Made by a program: the position numbers and the translations under genes. Shown in pieces: positions 1 to 7,984 of a stretch of 39,402 nt of DNA (its first letter is position 1; each line of letters opens with the position of its first letter). The notes below the pieces were generated by a model. That model did no database searches and was not told the DNA's origin. It saw only the letters and a list, made by a program, of their open reading frames with translations. The stretch is from Chara braunii (taxonomy: Eukaryota; Streptophyta; Charophyceae; Charales; Characeae). The DNA lies in the NCBI GenBank assembly GCA_003427395.1, contig BFEA01000583.1, positions 629,759 to 669,160 of the forward strand, in the 5' to 3' direction.

Positions 1-20
1 AGAGAGAGAGAGAGAGAGAG
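1..20. repeat. (AG)n microsatellite at window edge
   Basis: Ten AG dinucleotides open the window and pass into purine-rich DNA (GGAGG, GAAAGAGA) up to about position 260. The tract may continue left of the window. Confidence 0.9.
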
Positions 21-270
21 GAGCGATACAAGATTGGTTGTGTGGTCCAAGGAAGGAAGTGGCGGCCATAGCCGCTGAGCTCGGACATGGAGTAAACAAA
101 GAAGAAAGACGATCGAGATAAGGAGGAGGGAGAGATGAAGAGGAAAGAGAGGGAAGCCATAGCTGAGGACGAGAAAGGAGAGACAAAGAGGAAAGAGAAG
201 CCATAGCCGGGGTGAAGAAGAAAGAAGGAAGGAGAGAGAAAGGAGTCGGCAGCCATAGCCGAATTGAGAG

Positions 271-400
271 TTGACCAAGGCGTTGACAGGGAGTTGACTG
301 GGGTTGGCCGAGGCGTTGACCAAGGTGTTGACCGGGGTTGACCGGGAAGTTGAGCAGCATTGACCAGTGTTGACCGGAGCTGTTGACCATGAATTTGACC
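271..400 (+). repeat. TTGAC-motif array in the LTR-like region of P
   Basis: About ten copies of TTGAC (mostly TTGACC, often inside GTTGACCGGGG or GTTGACCAAGG) fall within 130 bases, with two one-base variants (TTGGCC, TTGAGC). TTGAC is the W-box core bound by plant WRKY factors. Whether this is a regulatory array or only a decayed minisatellite cannot be decided from sequence. Confidence 0.6.
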
Positions 401-744
401 AAGCTGGAGTTGGTATACTCTCGCCAAGCCTTCAACCTATCCCCTCGCCCTATGGATGTGCACTCACCCCCTAGTACTTGCTGAGTCTGTCTGTCTCTTC
501 TTTCTGCATTGAGTCTCTTTTGTCCAGGTGATAGGAACTCCGTGCATGAGGTCGTAGAGTTGTGTTGACCAAACCCACGTGAGCTGAGTAGGGCTTAAGT
601 CCATGTCTGACGACTGACTGACCCAGAGGACAAACCCTCCCAAGGACAGGTACAGACCGGCGGGCTGCTCAATGTGGCATGGTAGGCCCAAAATCCGAGC
701 TATGGACTGCACAACCAGCTGTCTAAGTCTTGAGAGGACTTGCT

Positions 745-822
745 GATCGCGCCGTCTTGTTTGCGATGTTAAACAATCCTGAGGAATTATGGGGGATCTC
801 CTTAAATGCATCCTCATCAGCA
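745..822 (+). ncRNA. Conserved leader block, copy in P
   Basis: This stretch aligns with 10045-10122 (minus strand, element M) and 20814-20891 (element Q). It holds a first stem-loop (CGCCG, loop TCTTGTTTG, CGATG; one mismatch here) and a second stem, TGAGGA with TCCTTA, around a G-rich loop. It lies between the LTR-like region and gag. I infer a cis-acting retroelement RNA structure (packaging, dimerisation or translation). No known family is recognised. Confidence 0.5.
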
Positions 823-948
823 CTGAAGTCCTATAGTGACAGCCTAGTAGTAGATTCAGGCTAGAGACCCTGGTTGACAATTAGTTCGAACACTGAAGTC
901 CGATGGCCAAACTTGGACGGGACGGAACCACTTCCTTTTTCTTGCAGA

Positions 949-1020
949 TCGGAAATAGCTTAATGGTAGAGTATAGCCTTGCCAAGGCTAAGGTTGAGGG
1001 TTCAAATCCCTTGGTCCCAA
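949..1020 (+). tRNA. trnG-GCC: Mitochondrial-type tRNA-Gly(GCC), probably a pseudogene
   Basis: A 72-nt cloverleaf can be drawn. The D-arm region reads TAGCTTAATGGTAGAG, the 5-bp anticodon stem TAGCC/GGCTA is perfect around loop TTGCCAA (anticodon GCC), and the T-arm GAGGG/CCCTT encloses TTCAAAT. From memory, body and length match land-plant mitochondrial trnG-GCC closely. The acceptor stem is damaged: 5' TCGGAAA against 3' GGTCCCA pairs at only four of seven positions, and the expected 3' strand is replaced. It sits in the leader of P, where the matching M leader has no tRNA. It may be a mitochondrial insertion; function is doubtful. Confidence 0.75.
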
Positions 1021-1124
1021 AAGAATTTTGTGGTCCTTAGAGAGTCATTCAATTAGTTTTGGTCAGTGGGTGGAGGTCTAATTGGTGAGGAGTGGAACTG
1101 TCACTCGGTTGTGCATCTGTCACC

Positions 1125-2014
1125 ATGGTGGACACGTGTAGCGGTAAGAGCACCACCCCGTACACCAAGGCTCGGGAAGAGCAAACCGCCACCGTATTAA
1201 AAGAGAGAAAAGAGAAGGAGGCCAAGAAGGAGAGGCCAAGAAGGAGTTGATTAAGCAGGCCAATAAGTTGGCCTTATTGGAGGAGCAGGCGACAAAGAAA
1301 AATAAGTTGCAGGAGGAGATGGAGAAGCCGCAAAGAGAAGAAGAAGAAAAGTGAAAGCAGTAGAAGAAGAAGAAGTGGAAGAGGAAGTAGAGGAAGAAGT
1401 CCCCTTGATCAGAACCGTCACAAGAGAGAGAGGGGAGACCAGTGGTACGGAGAAGGACCCATGGATGGAGAAGGTGTCTGAGTGGGTCGCCAATCTATCC
1501 CTGGGAGAGGAAGAGGCAGCGGCGTTATACGTATCGAGGGCAAAACAGGAGGCAGAAATGAGAGAATGTTAGGCGAAAGAAGACCCTCTACGTCGCGAGT
1601 CGCCAAACGATCGAAGAGGAGAAGAAGTTGGAGTGGAAGTTGCGTTTAAGCAGAGAAAAGAAAAAGTGGATGGAGGCGGCAAGTAAGGTGGCGAAAGAGT
1701 TGGAGGTGGTGAAGGAGCAAAGGGCGCAGATGGAGGCGCAGCCAGATTGGCAAGGAAAGATGGAAGTTATGGCTAGGAATATAGAACTCCTGGCGAAGGC
1801 CCAAGAAGAGCAGTTTCAGTTTGCGAGGGGCCAAGATGTAGCCTTGCGATCCATACGATTGGGCTTTAGAGAATTCACACAAGAGATGATGATGCACGTG
1901 GGCACAAAAGTGAAAGCGAGGATGGAGAGCACGGAGCGATTTTGCACAGGCGCCATAGAAGGCGCAAAGCTTGTTACTCCAAGGGAGAAGGAAGCTCGCC
2001 CCCGTAGAGTTGTG
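1125..2014 (+). pseudogene. Broken 5' part of gag, element P
   Basis: The start (MVDTCSGKST) matches the M gag start (MVETRSGKSTSS). A charged Lys/Glu coiled-coil region follows, then a WVANLSLGEEE segment paralleling WIANLSLGEDE in M, then a Lys/Arg/Glu helix from 1628 and the FCTGAIEGAK segment. The frame is broken near 1250, where an AAGGAGAGGCC-like duplication adds bases, again near 1350, and by a stop at 1570-1572. The central capsid region, zinc knuckle and pol are absent. This is a non-functional remnant; Gag would form the particle core. Confidence 0.75.
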
Positions 2015-2482
2015 TGTCCGAAAACGGATGCAACGGGGGATCCCCATTGAAAGATTCAACAAGAGTGAATCTGCGTTGAATCCCGTTGAAACGCCCGTTG
2101 GACGGGTATAAACGGGGTCCGTGATGATTTTTTTCCTAGGCTAAACATAATCCAAATATATATATGTATATATATATGGGGTTGTAGATCTTTTCGAGGA
2201 CTACAACCCCATATTTTTAGTTTTTTTTTTTGAACTTTAAATGTATTTCAAAAAAAAATACATAAACACAATGAAAAAAAAATAAAAATAAAAAATGAAA
2301 TGAGTGTTTTTTTTTTTGGGTTTCACATAGATTTTTTAAATGCGAAAACAAAGACAGAAAAACAAATAAAAAATATAGGGTTTCAGATCTTTCAAAGATG
2401 TACAACAACATTATTCTTTTTGTTTTGTTTTGAACTTCGTGTATTTAAAAAAAAATCAAAACCATAAAAAAAAATTAATAAA
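2015..2482. repeat. AT-rich spacer with hairpin and diverged duplication
   Basis: No gene is seen. 2035-2150 carries several CCCGTT/ACGGG strings. 2155-2177 is a TA microsatellite. A perfect 14-bp inverted repeat (ATATGGGGTTGTAG and its complement) pairs 2174-2187 with 2201-2214. The segment from about 2181 to 2290 (AGATCTTTT, TTTGAACTT, GTATTT, A-run) recurs in diverged form at about 2381-2485, a spacing near 200 bp. It may be a decayed small transposon; the class is unknown. Confidence 0.5.
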
Positions 2483-3562
2483 TGTGATGACCCGACCAAA
2501 CAGGGACTGAAACACAACTGATTTCTGAGTTTTCCTCATAGACTGAATGCCTTGCTAAGTTCCCCGCTTGCTACTAAGTTCTCTAAGTCTGTGTGTATGC
2601 ACGCTTGCTGGACTGCATGTCTGTCTGAGTGCTGGTTGGCTATAGTGTGTGTGTGGCCCGCAAGGGCACTTGTTCGTTCTTTGGGCCCTCAGGGCCGGTA
2701 CTTACCGGTGGCCGTGACATAGAGGGATTCCAGCGGGGGAAAACACTCAAGTAGCAGGTAGGCCGGTACTGCACCCTGAAGAGGTAGATGTGCGGGTATT
2801 GGAGGCCAAGCAGAAGAAGACCAAAGTGGAATTTTGAAGAGGCCCAGTAGTTGTAGGCTAGGTCTAGGCGGGTACCAGTCCAACCAGTCTGAGTCTAGGG
2901 CCTGTACGGGCAATATCAGAGTCCGCAATGATGTTTCCCTCCGAAAGGGAGGAGGTACCGGTTGCTTGGGAAGGCCGAGCGGCCTGGAAGTCATCGCCCA
3001 AGAGGCAAGCAGGCCGCTATATCTCCAGGCCGGGCGAAAAGCCCAGCCTCATTGTCGGTGTGCAAGTTTAGCGACACACTGGTTGGAGCGCTGGCTGGAG
3101 CAGTGCTGGCTGGGAGCAGTGCTGCTGGGGAAGAAGCAAGGACTCGGAGGAGGAAGAACGACAGGAAGGGGGAGGAGCGCCAGAGGTACTTACCTCGCTA
3201 TGGTGGCAGCCATCTTCATCTTCTTGGTGGGCGCTGCAGCAGGAAGGCCCCAGCTGGGTTTGAGCTACACCAAGAAGCTTCGAGGCAGAAGTCAGGCATG
3301 GCGGCCTGAGCTAGGGCAGCCATAGCTACTTTGGGTTGTCCTTTGGACATCTGGGCAAGGCCTAGTAGTCCGCCATAGCCTCGGCCTATGAGAGTGAAGA
3401 GTGGGAGAGGCGGCCATGGCTATGGTGGACCTCAAGTGATATCTGCGGTAGAAGAAGGATTCGTACTTTGATTCTGGTTCAGCTATCCAACATTGTGTTA
3501 TTACTTCTTGTGTGAATTGCAATCAGACTCGTTCTCATTCACACTTTTCATGCATGTAAACA
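2483..3562 (+). mobile_element. Lone LTR of the R family
   Basis: It starts TGTGATGACCCG and ends TAAACA, and aligns along its length with the 5' LTR (30525-31611) and 3' LTR (38576 onward) of element R. Shared landmarks are the ACCCGCAAGG segment, GGGCCGGTACTTACC, AACACTCAAGTAGCAGGTAGG, the GATGTTTCCCTCC hairpin and the GCTATATCTCCAGG TATA-like site. It retains a segment around 3110-3400 that the R 5' LTR has lost but the R 3' LTR keeps. The five bases on each side do not match and no PBS follows, so it is a solo or truncated LTR. The exact right end is uncertain because element M abuts it. Confidence 0.85.
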
Positions 3563-4368
3563 GTAGCGCAGCAAACTGGCGACATGCGCCCACTTAAAAC
3601 TCAGAGATATGGCATCCAGACACGAGTTCACTTTCAATTGGCTATGGCGACTCAGCGCCCAAACAACTCACTGTTCACATACACCGGATCACCCTGGATA
3701 TCCCACACGCGACTCTCAGACTCACACAACACACACACACACACACAAATTCTAGCTATGGCGGCTATGGCCGCAACTACCCTATCGCTATGCTACACCC
3801 TCCTCTCTTGCCCCCTTCGGCTCCGGGCTCTCTGCAGACCTCCTTGCACAAGTCGCTGTGGCAGCGCTTCCGCATGGCTCGCGCAGGAATGAATGAATGG
3901 CTGGGCGCTGCCCCTTGATTTATACTTCTGAAACTCGTTGGTCTGCCCTCTTCCATCGGCCCATGGTGCTCACAGTCCCTTGTGGTACTTGCTAGACCGG
4001 ACTGGGACTGACTGGACCTTACCGCTGACTGAGTGGGGACTCACTGCTAACCTACCACCGTCGTACTGCAATTGCACTGCAGTTTAGTCCACCACTTGAC
4101 TCACCACTTGCCCACTTGCCCACTTGCTAACCTTCTAGAAGGCTACAGCTAGGACTTCTAGGCTTCGCTAGGACTTCTATCCTACAGGTCTAGAGATCGA
4201 ACCCCTGCTACCTACGGACCTATGACAGCCTATCAACTGTTTACGAATACACAGGTCACAGGTTCAACTCTCGGGGTCTACACAGGTACTGTACAGAGGT
4301 AGGGCAAGGTCTAGAGATCGAACCCTGGGATCTGCGTCTGCTACTGCAAAGAGGTGAAAACCATTTCA
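3563..4368 (-). mobile_element. Probable 3' LTR of element M
   Basis: It follows the M pol stop (4409-4407) on the minus strand. A purine run GGACGGTGGGAG (4380-4369) precedes a TG at 4368-4367, the usual PPT/LTR arrangement. A good TATA box, TATAAATC, lies on minus at 3924-3917, as expected of a U3 promoter. A short CA repeat sits at 3728-3748 and the strings GGCTATGGC/AGCTATGGC occur at 3640, 3754 and 3763. No second copy is in the window to prove it, and the left end (about 3555-3563) overlaps the end of the neighbouring LTR. Confidence 0.45.
3917..3924 (-). promoter_or_regulatory. TATA box in the M LTR
   Basis: TATAAATC on the minus strand, flanked by AGAAG and AAGGGGCAGCGCC, lies about 445 bases into the putative LTR. 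This is the usual place for the U3/R promoter. Confidence 0.45.
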
Positions 4369-4406
4369 CTCCCACCGTCCTAAATTCGAGGTCCTCCGAG
4401 AATATT

Positions 4407-6524
4407 TCAGTACAAGGCAGGACCTTTACCCTTCTTATCACGCTCATAGGCTCTGACTATGTCGGCAGCTGTTTCTAGAAGTTCTGCCCTTGTAAACCAG
4501 CGGTCGTCTTCCGGTTCCTGATAAGCAAACCGGACCTTATACTGTTTCTGGGGACGACCTCTACCTCCTGTTTTGAATACATCCTCATCTACAATGCCGT
4601 CAATGTCATAACTTCCGTCCATATCCAGGGGGGTCATGGATCTTCTTGAAGGGAACTGTTGACTTGTGACACATGGCAACAGCTTTGAGGCATGAAATAC
4701 AGGATAAGTGTGGAGGTGCGCCGGAATCTCTATAGTGTAGGACGGTCCATCCTCTCCACCCTTGACTTCTAGAACCGGCCACGGTCCTCTATATGCAGGC
4801 AGTAACTTCTGTGAGACGTTCTCCTCAGGTGCAAACTCTTTAGACTTGATCCAGACTAAGTCGCCTACCTGAAACTGCAATGGGCGACGGTGCTTATTAG
4901 CCTGTTCTATCATTCTGTGCTGGGCCTTCCTGAGGTTTTCAACAACGGTTGCTATCTCTTTCTCGTGCTGTATCGCGAACTCCCTGGTACCGGGCGATAG
5001 CCTGTGAATCTGATCCCGGTTCAGCCCTTCAAACGGTCTGCGCGGTCTAAAGGACTTGTGCAACTCATTGGGAGTGCGACAGGTAGACAGATGCACGCTG
5101 TTGTTATAAGCACTAGCTACCTTGGGTAACATCTCGTCCCAGTTGATCTGATCCGGCCTAATGTACATGCGCAGAACTTGCTGCAGGATCTTGTTCATCT
5201 GTTCAGTCTGACCGTTAGTTTCTGGATGGCGGCCAGACGACATCAGCAACTTTGACCCATAGACTCTCATAAGTTCCTGCCAGTTCTGGCTAGTGAAGCG
5301 GCTATCTCTATCGCTAACTATCGACAACGGGACTCCATGTTCACTGACCCAAAAATCAAAGAACTTCTGAATGACTAAATCGGTACGTGCCTCTGCAGGC
5401 AAAGGAATAAAAACAGCATACTTACTAAAACGGTCAACTATGACCATGACTTGGCTCTTGCCATGCCTACTCTTGACCTGAGTATCCATGAAGTCTATGG
5501 ACACGGAATCTCCAGGCTGACCAGGAATAGGTAGAGGTCTGAGAAGACCTAGAGGTGCGCACGTAGTAGTCTTATTCCTCTGGCACACTTTACAACTGCG
5601 AACATACTCTATGCAGTCATTTTTCATCCCTGGCCAGGTGTACGCACGCAACAGATTGGCTAATGTCTTTTGCCAACCAAAGTGTCCCTCTGTGTCATGG
5701 CATTCCCCTAGGATCAGACTGCAGATTTCCTCACTGTTGGGAACGCATAGGCGGTCGAATACATCCGTCTTCTCAAACAGCAATCCTTCTGTAGTGCGGT
5801 AGTGTGGTTCGGTCTCTGGGGCCTCCTTAACTCTCTTGANGAGGTCACTATAGATAGGGTCCTGCGCATATGCTTGCCTCACTTTCTCCTGCAGGTCTCT
5901 CCCTATATCCAGATAGTGTATTATGGCTCCAAAGTAGTTTGATCTCCTACTCAGAGCATCCGCAACTACGTTGTACTTGCCCTTCACAGGCTTAAGCTCA
6001 AAGTCATACTGGTCTATCTCAGCGGCCCACCTAGTTAACTTAGGTGTCATCTTGGCCTGAGTCTTTAACCATCGAAGCGTTTCATGGTCAGAATACACTT
6101 TGAAGTGCCTCCCAAGCAGGTAATGCTTCCAATGCTCTAAGGCCTGCCTGAGAGCGTAGAGTTCTCTCTCATATGTCGAGGTGGCTACTTTCTTTGAAGG
6201 CATCCTCGCTGACATGAACTCTACGGGTCTGTAGCCATTGTCGTCGTCTTGCTGCAACACGGCGCCTATACCATACCGACTTGCGTCCGTGGTGACGACA
6301 AATGGCAAAGACAGACCAGCCACTCTGAGGACAGGGTATTCTATTAACGCGCGCTTCAGTCTCTTTAGCGCAGACGTACAATCTTTGTCCCATTGCCAGA
6401 TTGCCCCTTTCTTAAGCAACCTGCGCAAGGGAGCGGCGATAGTAGATAAGTTCCTCACGAACTTTCTATAGTAGTTAGCTAGGCCTAAGAACGACCGCAA
6501 CTCTGTCAATGTGCGGGGCGTCGG
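4407..6524 (-). pseudogene. pol: M pol: RT thumb, RNase H, integrase, chromodomain-like tail
   Basis: About 700 codons stay open. RNase H copies away the RNA template, and integrase inserts the cDNA in the nucleus. Counting from the leucine codon at 6509: RNase H acidic residues at about D75 (TTDAS), D141 (YSDH) and D184 (ADALS); integrase zinc-finger residues H271, H276, C306, C309; catalytic D339 (SIDF), D400 (VSDRD) and E436 (NGQTEQ), which is D,D-35-E spacing. A GPW-containing segment (RGPWPVLEV) and a chromodomain-like end (IDGIVDEDVF, QYKVRF, DDRWFTRAEL) follow. One ambiguous base lies at 5840. It is separated from RT only by an in-frame TAA (6527-6525) where this family has tryptophan, so this segment is a well-preserved part of a dead polyprotein. 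Confidence 0.85.
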
Positions 6525-7220
6525 TTAGTCTCTAATCGCCGCGATCTTGCTGTCCTCTGGCTTAATGCCATCTCCATCTAATACGTGGCCCAAGTAAAAG
6601 ACTTGTGTCTTGGCCCACTCGCACTTCTTTGCGTTGATCTTGAAGTTAGCCTCTCGTAGCTTCTCCAAGACCTGCCTCAGATGACCCTGGTGCTTCTGGA
6701 GGGTCCTACTGAAAACTAATATATCATCTAAGTAGACCACTACAAACTTGTCTAACCATGGCCTGAACAAATCATTCATACAACACTGAAAGGTGGCTGG
6801 CGCGTTGGTTAGTCCAAAGGGCATCACTATGAACTTATAATGCCCATATCTAGTCTGGAACGCAGTCTTGTACTGGTCATCAGGATGGACTTCTATCTGA
6901 TGGTATCCGGACTTCAAATCTATCTTAGAAAAATACTTGCAACCCTGCACCCGATCTAGAAGATCGTATATTCTGGGCAGCGGCTCAACATTCTTCACAG
7001 TAATCGCATTCAAACCCCTATAGTCTATACACATACAAAGCTCTCCTTCCTTTTTGGGGACAAACAGAACTGGTGCTCCAAAAGGAGACGAACTGGGCCT
7101 GATCCAACCTTTCTCTAGGAGATCGTCCAACTGCTTGCATAGTTCCTCTAACTCCCTAGGGGACATCCTGTAGACTGCTCCCTTAGGAGTCCTACTGCCA
7201 GGCTTTATCTCTATCCTGTG
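6525..7220 (-). pseudogene. pol: M pol: reverse transcriptase fingers and palm
   Basis: Reverse transcriptase makes cDNA from element RNA. Motifs in order are [58 protein letters not shown] and the catalytic YLDD. The frame is continuous upstream through codon 7220 and is cut off from protease by an in-frame TAG (7223-7221). It ends at an in-frame TAA (6527-6525) just after AAIRD. With those two codons read through, protease C-terminus, RT, RNase H and integrase share one frame for over 3 kb, suggesting fairly recent inactivation of pol. Confidence 0.85.
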
Positions 7221-7927
7221 CTAGATGGGTTGCGACACTACTCCTGTCGGCGACTCAGTCAAGTCTTTAAAGTCCTCCAGCAGCTTGGCAATGGTTGGAT
7301 CTGTGGAACTTACCTCTTCCTTAGCCTCAGTGACAGGTCTGACATAAACTACAAAGACCTGGTCCTCTAATTGCTCCTTTTTCACTAGTCGCGCGAACGC
7401 GGGAGCACTGAGACAGCAATGTGCCAAGGTGTTATCTACACCTGACACATGAAACAGGCGGGCAGTCTTAACCTCGCCTAACGGACTAGGGAGCCTACAC
7501 TCATGCTCTCTTAAGTGGAGTGTGGCCCCTGCTGCCTCTCCCCAATCCATTCCTAACACTATGTCGAAAGGAAGGGCATTCTGTACGAGGAGAGTCAGGG
7601 AATGGAAAACTTTCTCCACCTTCCCATCTTTCTCTAGGCGAAAGTATGCCTGGACTCCCTCTACGTAGTCCTCAACTCGCATTGTGCGGTTGTCTGCAAG
7701 GACACTCTACGGGTAGCCCTTGAGTCTATAAGGGCCCCTACTATACTTCTAAAAACTTCTACATCAACTAAGATTAGTTGTCCCTTACTCTCCTTCTTCA
7801 TTTTGGCCCAGGCTGGCATCCTCTCCTTCAATTCTTCTGCCACACCTGTGAGGGACGTGCCTAGAGAGACGCTAACACAAGCAGTCTCTGGACAACTAGC
7901 TAGGCACGGGCCTGCAACCTCTGCCAT
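7221..7927 (-). pseudogene. M aspartic protease, broken and active-site mutant
   Basis: The retropepsin would cut the polyprotein into mature enzymes. The active-site strand reads VGALIDSRATR at about 7738-7709. The invariant Asp-Ser-Gly is Asp-Ser-Arg (AGG for a glycine codon), which should abolish catalysis. A frame change near 7700 separates this from the second half, which carries DIVLGMDWG (the ILG flap/psi-loop region) at about 7570. The frame then runs to SQPI and the TAG at 7223-7221. The linker reaches RT in the same frame. Confidence 0.75.
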
Positions 7928-7984
7928 AGGCCCATGTGGTTTGGGAGTTTCCTGTTGTTGGGCAGCCCAACGGGCCTGTCTATA

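Larger units (their letters stand above)
1..2014 (+). mobile_element. Element P: 5' fragment of a Ty3/gypsy retroelement
   Basis: On the + strand, a purine-rich LTR-like stretch (1-414), an untranslated leader (about 415-1124) and a broken gag (1125-2014) follow one another. From about 425 to 900 the leader matches the reverse complement of about 9990-10475, the leader of element M, and the gag matches M gag. P and M are therefore two copies of one family in opposite orientation. Homology stops abruptly near 2014, just after the EARPR stretch of gag, so the rest of gag and all of pol are missing. A clear LTR/PBS boundary is not visible; a TTGGTATAC string at about 413-421 may be a decayed primer site. 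Confidence 0.7.

Noticed and set aside
949-1020. tRNA sequence as read-through of the retroelement primer tRNA
   Set aside because: Primer read-through would leave the reverse complement on the element + strand; here the tRNA is in sense, and the primer of related elements is initiator Met, not Gly.
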